Shown: positions 1-14,112 of the stretch, one piece after another
Layout of the letters: every line of letters begins with the position of its first letter
Numbering within the stretch: position 1 is the first letter of the stretch
Assembly (NCBI GenBank): GCA_034008185.1
Contig: CM067084.1
Location: forward strand, 64,246,599-64,310,598
Length of the DNA: 64,000 bases
From: Gorsachius magnificus
Lineage: Eukaryota; Chordata; Aves; Pelecaniformes; Ardeidae
Direction: 5' to 3'
Notes under the pieces: model-generated
What the model was told of the DNA's origin: nothing
What the model saw: only the letters and a program-made list of their open reading frames with translations
Database searches by the model: none
Program-made: the position numbers and the translations under genes

Positions 1-3000
1 TGGTCCCAACCTCTTGAACTCAGTGCCTGACCAAAGAGTAAAGACAAGTATTTACTCATTTTTTTAACGGGAAGCAGTAAATTTACCATCAAATCTTATA
101 CTGAGAAAGAATCTAAGCCTTACCTATTGTGATAGTGATGCCTGATTCATAATAGATTTAAACACACTTCTTAACTAGCTTTATTATCAATAACAGGAAG
201 AATAAAAAACAGTTGCCTATTTTTATCCTGAATTCAAGTATTAATCAAGGACAGTCTCTGAATAAAAAGATGACATTATGAAGTGATGGCATGGTGACAT
301 GACTTTCATCAGAATCTCTATATCTTGTCAGATGTCTGTTGGCATACAATGCACGCCCCGAATAGGAATACTGTTATTTTTAATGTCATCATAATCTAAA
401 ATCATCATTCATTTCCTCACAGTTATTAAAAATCTATGGCATTTGTTTAGGTGATAACTATCATCTAAGTTTTTAATCTATCAGTAGATTAAATAGATTC
501 TTATGTCCATAACCCTGCTATGCTTTTCAAGTCAGTGAATATCTCAGACTAGTCAAAGAATCCCTGAGCCATTTTAGCCTCCATTTTTCACTCCAATTTT
601 ATCCTCATTTAAATTGTTTCCATCAATGTCTGCAACTGCTGGATTTTTTCAGAAAAAGATGAAGTTGGCATCATTAAGCAAAGATGTAGTAAGGTGCCCT
701 ACATGAGTGTAGAAGTGGAGAAAGGCAAAACCAGAAAAATAGCAAGTGCCATTAATATCTACATCTGAGGTTTTCAACTAAAAAGTAGTGGTTGGTTTTG
801 GACTAATAGAAAGGTAGCTATAAAAAAAATAATAAATAAAATCTCTTTAATTTAGATTTTGGAATCTTGAAACTACAAGCAGTATTATATTATTGCACTA
901 ATGTGATAAATGCATTTTAGTAGTAAAAGAGTTCATAAAATCATTCAGACCTTCATCAGGATGAAAGGCAACCAAGCTATCTGTGGAGGACTCTGTGCTC
1001 AGTAACATTAGGGAGCAGTGACATTCAGTGGTTTAAAATATCTGGTGGGATCAGCTTTGAACTGATGAACTGTGAGCTGTGGTGAGTAAAGGAGCACTGG
1101 CTAATGGGTACAGCGCCTTTAATGAGAAGAAGCCTCTGACTTAAATGTGGGTGTGGGCATCCAGGAGCAAATGAGATGTTCCTCATTCCTCAAGTTCGAT
1201 AAAAAGAAATGAGCCACCGTGGGACAGTGCAGATACCTGGCCAGGACACCTAACCAACTGCTACAGTCCCAGCAGAGGAGAAAATCCACAGAAAGGGATG
1301 TCCAAAACACAGGGACTGAAAACTGGAGGGTGGATGGGCAGGGCAGGAGTTGGCAGCCATCAGAAGGTTGTATTCTGGAAGTCTTCAGGCTGTCACTGAA
1401 AATATTTACCTGCTGTTGCCAGGCATCTTCAAAAGGGTACAAAGCACTCAGATCACCACTTAAACCTGAGGGTGAGATCTAGATAAGTCATGATCTTTGT
1501 GTTTTATGTGTAATAGTCCCTGAACCTTTCTGAAGATGGGCAGCGCAGAAATAGGAAAATCACAGCCTGATGTGAAGTGGAGGTAAACATTAAACAGTGG
1601 GAAAGAAGGATTCACTTTCTTCTTCATTCATCGAGACCATGACATGCCTAAGCTGAGCTAATGGAAAAGCAAATTCTTCAATAAAAATGACAAATGAAAA
1701 GAATGAGAACTGTATTTTGTCTTTTCATAGCTGTTAAAATAGCTTCACACAGACTTTGACAGCAGCTCAGACATTGTACCCACACCAGCGAGTCAGATGA
1801 GGTTAAAATTAAATAACAAATGAGAATGAGAAACAGCGTAGCACATGACAGAAGTGCAGCTTTTGAAGAAATAACAGGCTTGAGTGGTCCAGCGAATAAC
1901 ACTATCTGCTGGCAGTCAGCTGTACTGTGCAGTGTAGTTTGTGCTTCGGGTAATGAGTTTCCTTGGTGATTCATTGGCAGGTGATCCATGGAGGGAAACG
2001 TGGAAGAATAGCATGCAGGGTCCTGGAACCAGCTGGTTTCCTCCAGTGATAAACACTGCTTCGGGATTACAATAGCGGTATAGAAAACTGGCAGACGTAA
2101 AAGCCTTTCGGAGCTCCAAAAGCACTGAAATATGCCAATTTTAGGAACAAGATTTTTTTATGAGCTTATCATGCCATATGGAGCATCAGTATGTTTTTCA
2201 TCATCACTTGTCAGTTTAAAGAGAAATAGTAAATTTACAATAATTCAGCAAAGTTTGCAGGGACTGTGTGCAAATGAAGAGAGAGATGTCCTGGAATACT
2301 TAGCATACCCACAAAGGGAAATTTTAACAGGTTTCATGCTTTAAACTGAAAAAAAAATAAAATAAGGGGTAGATCATTTTGAAATCTGCAGTTGTCATCT
2401 TCTGATCATACCTTATGTGATGGTGCTCAGCAGCTCTGTGAAATCCAGTTAACTTTGTTTTCCATGGAAATGAAGGATCTGCTATTATTACGCTGCGTGT
2501 GTTTAATTAGATGCACGCATGCATTGTGTGGGGCCTGGCTTTGACTTGACAATGTTTGAAAAAAATGTAATTTCATTCAGATTTGGCAGAGGGTGGATTC
2601 CACAAAGGTATTACATTTCCACCTGCTTCATGAAAATTTAAATTTGGGGGAGGGGGAGAGAAGCTTGTTAGTAGTCGTTCAGAGGGAAAGCCACAAGACA
2701 GAGGATGGATAAAATATCCCCCCGGAATGTCCATACAGCTGCAAGTTGCAACTCAAGCAAGAGTCTCATATTTGTTAATATTTTGCTAAGTATCTAGAGC
2801 TGTATTTGTCTTGATTAGCACACATTTATTTACGTTCCAGCTGAACATAGTTGGGCATCTTTACCTGAGGATTTTAAGTGAGCTGAGTCACTAGCTGTCC
2901 TCCACTCTATTCCAATTCCGATTGCTTTGTAACAGACATACAGGAATTAGCAGCACATTTATCAGACAAGTAGTCAGTGAAATAATTGTCAGTTCTCAGT

Positions 3001-4484
3001 CGCTGTTAGAAAATTCTAAGCATTTCAGTAAAGATTTCAGATTAATTAAGACTTTTAAGATTTTCTTTCCTTTTTACTCCATTTAATGTTGTTGGTACAA
3101 AAATAGCAAGGTGATGTTTTTCAACATCCTTCCTCTTTTTAAGGTAATAATAATCCAATCTTATCTGTACAAATAGGGGATAATTGCAGGGAAAATAAAG
3201 TATCTATCCATTTTTTTTCGTTGGTAACTATTCCCTTTATATTCCTTTTATATGTTTACCATTTCATAGTTGGTTCTTCACAGAGAGCCTCTTTTAGAAA
3301 ACAATACGTTTATAAGCAGTAGTCTTGTTACCCATGTTTATGGCAAAGAAAACTCTTTCCTACAATTTTAATGTCGTTTTTTTTTTTTCTTGAGTCTTTA
3401 TTTTAAGCACCTGTGGTTGGCTTTACTGCATCCATAAAAGATAGCGAAGTTTCTTACAGCTCTTTTGCCCAGCCATTATTTTTTCGGCTGAATCAGTCCT
3501 CTGTTCTGCTTTATAACACAGCCACAGCAGCCACCACTGCTGCACAGCAGATGGGAGGGGATCAATGCCCAGTAGCCCAGGCTGCTTTAGAGCTGGAGGT
3601 GAAATTCAGACAACGAAGGGAAGTTCAGACTAGGCTTTTCGATCTCCCCAACAGCAGCAAGCCCCCAGCTTTTCTGCATTTGTACTCTGTTGCACTACCA
3701 TGTGCAAAGTGATGATCATGCAGCGCACATCGTGGTCTAGCTCAGACAACTAATCCTTCTGAAAAATAAGGAAGGGGAAAAAAAAAAAAAAAGTTGTTTT
3801 TCAGCTGGACCATCCCTGAGCCATCCAGCTGCGTGAACTGTTGTGCCAGCAGAGTGGACAGGGAGTAGGAAAAGCTGGGAAGAAGTCCAGGATAGGAAGG
3901 AGGGAATCAAAGGTGTTTAACCAGTAGAGCATTGGAGTAAAAAGGCTGTGCTCCGCTCCTTTACAATAGGTCAAATTTGTGTGGGGTAGGCAGCTGTGTT
4001 CAGATTATAGTGGGGACAACAACCTAGGCTGATGAGTTAAGGAATTAATTTTGCTCTACAATAGATTATAATCATAAAGTCTCCTTCCATCCAGCTGATG
4101 TCAGTAGCGTATAGACTATTTTATTAGGCAATAGCTGTATAAAATATGACTAAAGATAACCCTTTGAAATCTTACTGCAGTACACAGCTAGCATTGTCAC
4201 AAATGATGCCATGGTCTGCCCCTGCCAGCAAAGATGGAGTGGGCCTTGAAAACTAGGACGACTCCTTTTAGATGTATTTTCACCTGTCAGTTTTAAGTCT
4301 GGAAAAGTACTATAAGGGAATTTGAACTGCACTTGTCTGTATTTGAAGAAAGTGGCTCACATCCTAAGCTGCTGTCGGAAATTAAGATCTTAACTTTCTA
4401 AATAACACTGTGGGGTTAATTGAGATTGGCAAGCTCATTCGTGAGAAGAAACCCAGGGGATCTTGGCATTTATACTTAAAATGC

Positions 4485-4504
4485 ACATCCCATGTATGGG
4501 ATGT
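4485..4504. repeat. Short perfect inverted repeat (9-bp arms)
   Basis: ACATCCCAT and its reverse complement ATGGGATGT are separated by GT. One such 20-base palindrome in 64 kb may be chance. Confidence 0.55.
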
Positions 4505-7500
4505 ACCTTGTGGCTGTGTTTGCCTACACCAAACCATGTATGATTTTGCACTTCTAAATTCTGAAGGATGATGTAAATTACTGGGCACTCAGAGTTTGAT
4601 AATAGGAACTACATGCTGTCAACACTCAGCGTGACCCAAACACTAAAAAAATCATGCCTGTCCTCATGGTCACACATTTAGCAACACTATTACAGGCTTT
4701 GATATTGCATTAATATAAACTTCCAAAGCAAAGTGCCTAAGCTTTGCAGATAACCTGGAAAGTCTGGCTACGCTTGTTATTGCATGGAGCTTCAAAGTCA
4801 AAATGAGTAGCAGGGGGTGTCCCACAGACCCAAGGGAGAGAAGTAGCCTTGTGCCCCTCCATGGGGCAGACTATTAAGCAGGCTCAGGTGCCTTAGGAAC
4901 TACAGCTTGACTTCCAGCCTGGGCTGTCCCCGCACTTTTCCCAGAAGACCAGTTTGTATTTTAACAGTTCACAGATCAGCTCACAGCTTGGTTGACTGCA
5001 GCTCCCAAGCAGTTGTGCTCGCATAGATGAGAGAGAGGTAGTGGTGGGCAGATACAGGTGGGGAGGTGTCACTTAGATGACATCTGTGGAAGCACAGCCA
5101 TGTCACCTGGTTACGTTGTCTTCACAAATATGGAGAAAAGCACAGGACTATTCATATCTAATTGACATTTAATGTGCCTGTTTAGAGAAAAAAACAAAGC
5201 AATGTGGCAAAGGGCCGATCTCTGCAAGCATCTCAGCACCTTGTCAGCTGGAGAGTGCAGTCTGAGCAGCATGAACACAGCTATGGGTATTTCAGGAGCT
5301 GTGGGTAGCAATGGGTGCTGATCTGTCTGCACATCTGTCCAGAATTATCACATATGCGTTTGGTTTGTAGACCCTTATTCATGGCTACAAACTATGTCAT
5401 TAATGAAATCTATTGAAAACCAATGCATCCCCGAGTCCATCACTTTGTCCCCTTGCTGAGCTCTCGCATCCCCAGGAAGTACTGTTTTACCATTCTGTCA
5501 TTAATTTATTTATATAAGCCTACATATATATATGACACATCAACTGCATTACTTTACACTGCTTGCCAGATGACAGAACATGACATAAGAAAGACTCCTT
5601 TGGTGAAAAATCATACAAAGAGGAGTCAGTGTTTCAAGCGAAGAATTTAATAGTCCTTTGATGATGATGAAGGTTATTATTCAGAGAAGAAAGCGTTTCA
5701 GAGCGAAGACTGCAGAAATTAAAACACTAGGTGGTACAGCCATCTGATTTAATTTATAATCTTTTCATCACAGTGAACATTATATTTCCAATTCAGTAGC
5801 AGTAATCTAATGTGCTATGATGTTGGCTAATGATTTCTCAGATATTCCATATTCACCAAAGCTTTTGTCTTTACATCTGCTCTATAGATGAATTTGCATT
5901 TTAATTAAAGTGTTTAAATGAGTGATATTAAAGCCTGGAAAAGGGAACATAATTTTCACATCCTCTCTAATGTGGTTTTAAAACACTGGATTTAATCCAT
6001 TATATAGCATTAAAGATATAATCAATTTACATTTGTTATTTTCCAGTTTATTTAATAGTTTCTGTATTTTAATTAAGAACTTTAAATTTCTTTACTTTAA
6101 ATTAATACACTATAAACTATTGTTACAGCGTAGCTACTATACTCTGTGAAATGTATGAATTCCTGAACATTTATGATTTTGCTATTTTCCAGTGCCACCA
6201 AAAATGTTATAACTAAAGCTTTGATTAAACATAAGCATCAAATTACACTGAGTTTCATAAAAATTTGTAATAAATTAAATGCATGGCATCTATCACTTCA
6301 AGAGGTTTTGTTCCATCTCTTTCTTAATTTTTTTGACTAAACAGCGAAAGCATAAAATCATAAACAACTTTGATTAGATAGTAGAATAGCAGAGAAAGAC
6401 AGTCAACTACCGTTTAGACTTAAATATAAAACTAATATATATTTTCAGGGTTTCTGGATCGCCCTAAAGGAGTGCTTTTAAGACTGCCACTTTCCATTTC
6501 TCTCATTCAGGAAAGCTCTAACTAGGATCTCCAGAAATTTTGGTAGAGGTCCAGCAAGATGGTCACGTCATGCTCAGTCTCTTACTGTTTCCATCTTAAA
6601 AACTTTAGTTCCGCACAACTTCTCCTTGAAGGACTTTTCCTTTTTTTCCTATCATCGTGACAGAGATGCCTTTTGTTCCAGTGAAGAATTCTGTCTACAA
6701 AGATAGGGGATAAAAATCACTCTCCTGTTAATCATTCCAGTAATGAAGGAAACCATTGGCATTTAAGGCAACTCACCTGTGAAATTCTTCATTTGTATTC
6801 CCTCTAAGAAATAGGCTTTCCTCCACAGCTGCTGCTCCTTGCACATGTGCTTTAGCTTCTCTTCCCAGAGCAGATCCTTACTGTTTCTTATCATATAACA
6901 CATTGAAGTCTGTTTACCCCATGGTAAATATGAGTCAGTAAGGCCCATCTTTTCCCATCTCTTCAATTGTATAAATGCAATTCTTTCCTTTGTTTCTCTA
7001 ACCTTCAACTTTTCAAAAGACACATTCTGTCATGCAAAGTGGATTTCTTTTGGCTGATACACAATGCTTTCTTGATTCAAAGTCATTCAAGCCAAACATG
7101 TAAGTGGAATTCAGAATTTTCCTATGGCCTCGTAGTGTACTTACCTAGCATCCTATACTACCTGTGCCACTGAACAGAAAGATAATGTCAGTAAAACTGC
7201 ACTGCTAACAAGAAGATTTTAGGTGATCTGTAGAATAAGTTTTTGAAATTGAATTTTGAAATCTTCTCAGACTAGATATGATCACATACCGATGTATCAG
7301 CCTGTTGGATACACAGTTATGAATTGAATAAAACACTTCCTTCAAGAATACCTAGTGGTTTAGGCAAGATTTGTTCTTAATTAAGAGTCTTCTATAGCTT
7401 CATTAGAGATTCCTGTGTTACTTTTTTGTATGTTAGGTTTAAACTGCATAGCATGCATTTTCTTAATAAAAACAAATTCCAGGTGCAAAAATACGCTTGT

Positions 7501-8754
7501 AAGTGATGAAATTTACTGTTTTGTGTGGGGAGTTCCTTACACCATGATATAATATCTGTGAAAAGGGGTGTGAGAAAGCTAAACTCGCTTTGTATTGGGA
7601 TACGTTTGGTTTATGTTTTGGGGAAACACGGATCAGACCTGTCATTACGTTGTGTGTCCCATGTGTTAGCCTGAAGCAATTTGAGTTGTGGGTTTCACAT
7701 AGGTGCATCAGCTGCTAACACTCAAACGGAGGTGTTAGAAGCCCGTGTTACTGCATGATCTTGACTGTGTTACTCTGCTGTTCAGTGCCTGCTTTTTGTG
7801 TTTCTCTGCTTGCAGGGAGCTAGATAGGTTGAAAGCATAACTTAAGAATAAAGAATTATATCTCTACTGTTTCACTCCCTGGTAATGTCCTCAAGGGTAA
7901 TTTCCTCAGCAGTCAGGGTGCCAGAGATAAGGCCTTTGGACTATCGGATTGCAGTGACTTACTTGCTGACCCTGTTTAAGGCAGTATTTGGATTTGTACA
8001 AATCTGCCTTGGTATCTCCCTCTGTCTGTATGCATGGTGAAGTACCCTGGGCAGTTTAAAATGTCTCAGCAGCGACAAGTGTAACCGTAAATAAAGATTG
8101 CTTTTAGAAGAGGTTAGAGTTATACATGATTTTGACAGAGAATACACAACTGGTTGCAAGACCAGGTAGTATTCAACTGGAAGAGGTATGACTAAAAAGA
8201 AAGTATGAATTTTCCTTTCTGTACCCTCTTCTGTTGATCTTGGATTGTCATCCAAAAGGAATATTTGAAAGCAAGCAAGGAAAGTTGCATCTTAAAATAA
8301 ATAGGTTTAGCTTTTGTTCTATAAAAAGTTAGTTTAAGGCTTTGGGTTACAGAAAATTAGTAATAATGTCTTGTTAGTATAGAAAAAAATGGATAGGAAT
8401 CAATTGAAAGATTTTTCAATTTTAGGATAAAACAAGCTTTTACACTTTTTGCCAGTATTTACAATGTTCATTTCCTCCATGCTATTAGCAACTAGAGGTT
8501 TTCATGGCATTGAAAAATGTCAAATGTGTATATCCATATTTTTTTCTTTCCTGAGAAAGATTTAAAAAGTTATTTGAATCTGTTTTATTGCAGAAAGACA
8601 CAATAAGAAAGAAATATGGGAAAAATTAAAAAAGAGGACAAAAATTAGAATTGACACATAATTGTGGTATATATATGAAGAAGGTATTACAAAAATAACA
8701 AAATTGGCCCTTTAAAAATTGACTTTTTGTCCATATTAATTTCCTTATTTTCTA

Positions 8755-8850
8755 ACTCTATTGTACTTTATAATAGTTATTATTAGAAAGATTATAATAC
8801 TGATATATAATAATATATATAATACTGATACATAATGTAATACTGATTTA
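8755..8850. repeat. AT-rich low-complexity region
   Basis: A run almost free of G and C, with repeated ATAATACTGATA and TATATAATA motifs (for example TAATACTGATATATAATAAT, then TAATACTGATACATAATG, then TAATACTGATTTAC). It looks like a decayed tandem array of an AATACTGATA-type unit. Confidence 0.7.
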
Positions 8851-10363
8851 CAGTATGATTTGAAAAACTAAGAAACTTCTATCTGGGTACTTTTTTTATA
8901 TAATCAGAAAATATTTATGTTACTGAAAGTGGTTAGAGTCAAAGCAGAAACTCTTTCAAACACGTTGTTGCTGGACATAATAAACTTTTTTCATTCAGCT
9001 CTGCTGTTCTAGCAAAGTGCTTAAGAGGGCAGCAAAGAAGCTCCTAGAAGTAAAAATGCTTTTATTAGGAAAGAAACATAAACTAATAACCATTTTCAGT
9101 GGAAAGACTGAAATTATAAAGTGACTGAGAAACAATGATTGCGAAGCTAATAGATCGAACATTCCTGAAAATGTGGCTTTTTACAGCCAGAGTCATCTTC
9201 CTGCTGCATATTTATATTACCACTAATAGGATTATTGGAATACAGTCAAATAATAGTTTGCCTTATAGTCATGCTGAAATAAAAATAATATGGCTTGCAG
9301 CATCACAGACTTATTGAATAAAATGTGCAAGTAATACTGTGAAGAGAGACATGACTCCCGCAAGTCCCCAATCCCAGAAAGTCTGATGAGCTCTTTTGGA
9401 CACCGTGCTCTCTGCTCTTTGACAGGGTGGCTTTTGCTGGCCTAAACTGGGGTCCATACAACAGGCAGGTGAGGAATGTTCTGCCAGAGTCCCATTCTTA
9501 GCCTGGCAATTAGGGTTCCCTGGTAAAGGAACTACAAGCTGCCAGCTGGAAATGGTTTCAGCACTGTTCCTCCCTGGATCGCTGCTTGATCTACTCAGTT
9601 ATTGTGCAAAACAAACCTGCCTCCTTTTCTTCTCCCGCCATCCTGTCTTTGGAAAGTCAGGTGAAAGTGGAGTACTTTGCTGGATGCTGTCCCCAGCTAC
9701 GAGTGGATGAGGCTTTCCTGGCATCCCTCCAAACTACAGCTGAGCCCACTGGGTCCCCTGCAGTCCCAAATGAGAAATCCAGTGGTTTAAAGTGCCTCGT
9801 GCTTGGGCAATCAAATCGCTTTTTGGAAACACGAACATTTCTGTCTAAACTGGGATTTTGATATTTTGAGTTCAGCCTAAACAATGTGCCCTGAGTCATG
9901 GAAATATTTCTGGCTAAGCAAGATTTGAAGACAGATCTCTCTCTGGAGAGAGGTAGTGCTTAAATCATTAGGCCATGTTTTTCTCTGTGAAAATTATGAT
10001 TACCAAGACTGACATGTTAGAATATTTTAAACCAAAAGAAGGTACTCTAAGATGTTGGTTTACTATTAGGAAAGAGCCTTTAGAGACCCCAATCCTATAA
10101 AATGCTGCACTATAGAAGAGCAGCCTGTCAGACTTGAGTTGTCTCAATGAAGCGCTCCCTCTGCTTCCGATCTCCGTCTGTGCCGGCCTTAACAACACAC
10201 CCTTGTTTCAGCATCTTATTGGAGTAGCTCAAAACAGCTTGCTATACCTTTCTTACACCATTGAATGTATTCCTAAACTCACCAAGTAGGTCCAACTTAC
10301 TATAATTGATTAGACTGAGAGACACCTGTGGCAAATTAGCACTTTAAAGACTTTTTTTTAAAA

Positions 10364-10402
10364 CTTTTAAACTATTTTTTAAATTTTTAAACTATTTTTA
10401 AC
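10364..10402. repeat. Two-copy ~20-bp T/A-rich tandem repeat
   Basis: Two adjacent copies of a unit with the core TTTTAAACTATTTTT, differing in the lengths of the T and A runs. Low-complexity replication slippage is enough to explain it. Confidence 0.65.
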
Positions 10403-10616
10403 TTTAGGCAACACTTTAATGTTTGATGACAATTCATCTCCACTCTCCCTTCTGATACTGCTCATATACCACGAACTGTCTGATGCTGTATCTTTAGAAC
10501 AGCTGTGCAGTAAAATGGACCTTACTTTTCACTGCAGCTTCTGGAAACTTTTGTTCATACAAATACCAGTAAGGAGGAAAAAAAGAAAAAGAATCTAGAG
10601 GAAGAGACACTGACCC

Positions 10617-10648
10617 AATAATAGAATAGAATAGAACAGAATAGAATT
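10617..10648. repeat. Pentanucleotide microsatellite (AATAG)n
   Basis: About six units of AATAG/GAATA, including one variant (GAACA), ending in GAATTCC. Confidence 0.85.
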
Positions 10649-11185
10649 CCATTTGCTAACTTCTGTTCTTCAACCATAAATTCAGGTTTTTCTTGTGCAA
10701 AGTAAAAAAGCATGCGAATTCCAAAATTTGAACTCACAGGTGGAGACCAAAAGATATTTAAGGTTGAGAAGTAAGCAACCAACTTTTCTGGGATATCTTT
10801 TGCATCTCCTCAAAAAATGCTTATACCATAAATGAGATGCTGAATATGAGAAGCATCACACATCTATTACAGAAATGCAGTCCATGGTAAATAATTGCTT
10901 CTGGGCATATTGACTGAAAAATTATCTTTGTTAATTATTGGTTTAGGTCTTTTTTTTTTACTTTTTTTTTTGTTTATTTTTTAAATAATATCAAATCCCA
11001 AAGTTATCTATAACTCTGAAGTTATGAGGAAAATGATAAATGAGCCCATATAGGTTACATTAGAATTCAGGAATAAAATGATTGTGTTTTTTTCAGTTAA
11101 GTTACCAAGCAAAAGAAATTGTCTGACATTAATTTGAATCCATTTTGTTATGTTCCTGCTGTAATAGTACTGTTTGTCATTTGAA

Positions 11186-11255
11186 AATGTGTTGTAATAT
11201 TCTTAAATAACTCATTTTAGAATGTGCTGTAATATTTCTAAATAAGTAATATGCC
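11186..11255. repeat. Two-copy 35-bp tandem duplication
   Basis: Copies at 11186-11220 and 11221-11255 both begin AATGTG.TGTAATATT.. TAAATAA. They differ at a few positions. Non-coding. Confidence 0.75.
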
Positions 11256-13209
11256 AAGGGAACAGTGTCTGAGAGTTCAATAAATGTAATTAAATGGCAT
11301 TCTGCTACCTGCATTGTTCCAGCTAGAGCCTATCTGCTGACTGAGGGAGATAAGATTGTTTCTTTGGGCCAGAGCACGGCAAGATGCTGCAGGAACATGT
11401 AGACATCAGTGATAAGGTTGGAGCTAGGCTGGTGGGGCTGGAATATATGCTCTTACCTAAACCTATGTGAGAATAGTGTTCATACTTACGATACCTAAAA
11501 ACTTGTTGAAGGAGATGTTTACAGACCTACCACCTACACCCCGTGCCTGCTAGCGGGCAGTCTGGCAGCTCTATGTGCTCCTCACGGTTGGGGGGACTTT
11601 GTGCTGTGGAATCAGTGCCCTAGAGGACATCGCGAGTCCTTTGCAAACCAAGTTTATCCCATTGCACAAAAGCAGACAAGGAGCAGAGAGAAAAGCAGGA
11701 AACACTACAGCGTGTTCTTGTAGGTGGGAGCCTGGGTCTGTATTGGAGGTAGCATGGAGAAGGATGTGGTGCTCAGAGCATCTTCGATCACTGTAAGCAT
11801 GGCAGCTGCTCTTACAAGTTAATCACAAAAGGCAATGTGTAACAAACATCCTCTACTGTTGTGAAGCCCCAGAACACATCACAGGAGTTATTTTATAGAG
11901 TTAATGAAGCCATGGGTGGCTGGAAGTACGAGGACCAACTTTATGTTTGTTGGAGCTCACACTGGTGGAGTTCTGGGTCACAGCTGCTGCTCTGAGGTCT
12001 CCCGTCTGACCTTGCTGTAATTCCTACATGGGATGCAGGCTACTGGTAGTATTGAAGGGGTATTATTTTTCCTCACAGTGTTGAATCTAGTAACAAAATC
12101 AGCTTGATAAACAGAATAATTTAAATCACATAATATTTAGTGAGCTAGATGACCTTTAGATAGATAATACCTGTTGCTTAATACTCAAATATCTGCATAG
12201 TAAATACCTTTCATAATATTGTTTACCTTACAAAGCCACCAGAGTATAACACATATGCTATAAAAATTGCTTTCCTAGTACTGTTATTTTTGTTCTTCTA
12301 AATGTTGTTTTAAAGTTCAGTTTGTTGGATTAGGTTTTCCTCTAAAACTGCGTATAATATTTTTTTTTAATTGTAAGTAGGGTTAAGCATTTTTTCAAAA
12401 AACCTGAAAACATAGTCTTGCCCATATAACCAATCTTGTTTGCTCATTACAATTTGAAGGGTATAGATATCCTACAGATACGAACCTAGGAAACTATTAG
12501 TCAAATAAAAAAAGTAGGCTATTGTTTAGATACCAGGTGTGTTAATAAAAGGTAATTAAGTTGACTGAAAATAAGTAAAAGCTCCATCCAGCAGACACGT
12601 GCATTTTTAACATCACTCTCAGCAAATGCCTTTTAATAAACTGGAAAATTACCAGGCAGGTCTGAAATAACTAAGCAATTACTGAAGGCATTGTTTAAAA
12701 TTCCTCAAGAGAATGCCACAAAGAAAACTATTGCCATTATTTCAACAGTGAATATAGTACAATGGTTTCACATGAAAAAAAAAGCTCACATGTAACTATC
12801 AATTAGCAAGTTTTGATACTCTGAAATTGTTTCAGCATTAAGATATTGATTCATGTATCTGTCTAAATATACCTGAAGAAAAATGGGAAGAAGCTCAAGT
12901 CCTAAACTACTGAATTTTGAATGAGAGTATTGCAGGGAAACTTGACTCTTGTTTAATAGTTGACCTACTGGACTCCTTATTTATATTGCCTGAAAATCTG
13001 GCTTATTGGCATGTGCTTTTTCCTCCTGCATGTGAATGACCAGATATATTGCCATTCAAAGAAATAATGTAGGAATAATTTAGGAATTAAAAAAAAGGGA
13101 AGTGGTACGCTATGTGTCTCATTATTTTTGGTTAGAAGTCAGATTTAGAGTTCAAACGTAGCTCACCAAGCCACTTTCAATTATTTATCAGCAGTCCTGG
13201 CTAACCAAG

Positions 13210-13843
13210 GAGGTCCCAGTTAACTGGAGGTCAGCAAATGTGAAGCCCATCTACTGTGAGGGCCAGAAGGACAATCTGGGGAACTACAGGCCTGTGAGTC
13301 CGACCTTGGTGTTGGGGAAGGTTATGGAGCAGATCATATTGAGTGCCATCACATGGCATGTACAGGAAAACCAGGTGATCAGGCCAAGTCAGCATGGATT
13401 TATGAAAGGCAGGTCTTGCTTGACTAACCTGATGTCCTTCTATGAAAAGGTGACCCACTTAGTGGAAGAGGGAAAGGCTGTGCATGTTGCTTACCTGGTG
13501 GACTTTAGTAAAGCCTTTGGTACTCTTCCACAGCATTCTCCTGGAGAAACTGGATGCCCATGGCTTGGATGGACATACTCTTCACTGGGTAAAAAACTGG
13601 CTGGCTGGCCGGGCCCAAAGGGTGGTGGTGAATGGAGTTAAATCCAGTTGGAGGCCGGTCACAAGTGGTGTTCCCCAGGGCTCAATATTCGAGCCAGTTC
13701 TGTTTAATATCTTTTCAGTGATCTGGATAAGGGGATTGAGTGCACCCTCAGTAATTTTTGCAAATGACACCAAGTTGGGCACCAGTCTTGATCTGCTTGC
13801 AGATAGGAAAGCTCTACAGAGGGATCTGGACAGGCTGGATTGA
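13210..13843 (+). pseudogene. CR1 ORF2 reverse transcriptase, broken
   Basis: Reverse transcriptase remnant. The first frame shows the motifs NYRPVS, LGKVMEQI, QHGFMKGRSCLTNL and DFSKAF. A one-base loss near 13520-13530 moves the rest ([44 protein letters not shown]) into the second frame, and TGA at 13841-13843 then stops it at a position that normally encodes Arg/Trp-like residues before WAEANC. The catalytic box, normally F-A-D-D, reads F-A-N-D (AAT at 13763-13765), so one metal-binding aspartate is lost. It cannot make active enzyme. The palm order and the PQGS motif make the identity secure. Confidence 0.92.
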
Positions 13844-14112
13844 TGGGCCGAGGCCAACTGTATGTGGTTCAACAAGGCCAAGTGCTGGGTCCTGCACTTG
13901 GGTCACAATGACCCCATGCAATCCCACAGCTTGGGGATGAGTGGCTGGAAAGCTGCTTGGCAGAGAGAGACCTGGGGGTACTGGTTGACAGGCGGCTGAA
14001 TATGAGCCAGCAGTGTGCCCAGGTGGCCAAGAAGGCCAACAGCATCCTGGGTTGTATCAGAAATAGTGTGGCCAGCAGGTCCAGGGAAGTCATCTTCCCC
14101 CTATACTAGGCA

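Larger units (their letters stand above)
1..13159. other. Gene-free AT-rich stretch
   Basis: No recognisable exon, RNA gene or mobile element. The longest open frame is about 107 codons (1119-1442, minus) and looks like chance. It contains a homopurine tract (2645-2660), poly(A) (3778-3792), a short palindrome (4485-4504), AT-rich low-complexity DNA (8755-8850), and short tandem repeats at 10364-10402, 10617-10648 and 11186-11255. It is either intron of a longer KCNIP4 isoform or flank; the sequence cannot decide. Confidence 0.7.

Noticed and set aside
3413..3712. 99-codon frame with alanine/threonine-rich segment after a pyrimidine tract
   Set aside because: The preceding site ends TTTAAG, a poor acceptor, and the CAG/GCC-rich peptide segment is low complexity. 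No family recognised.
9586..9861. 91-codon frame in a locally GC-richer region
   Set aside because: An opposite-strand frame overlaps it equally well, with no motif or splice context.
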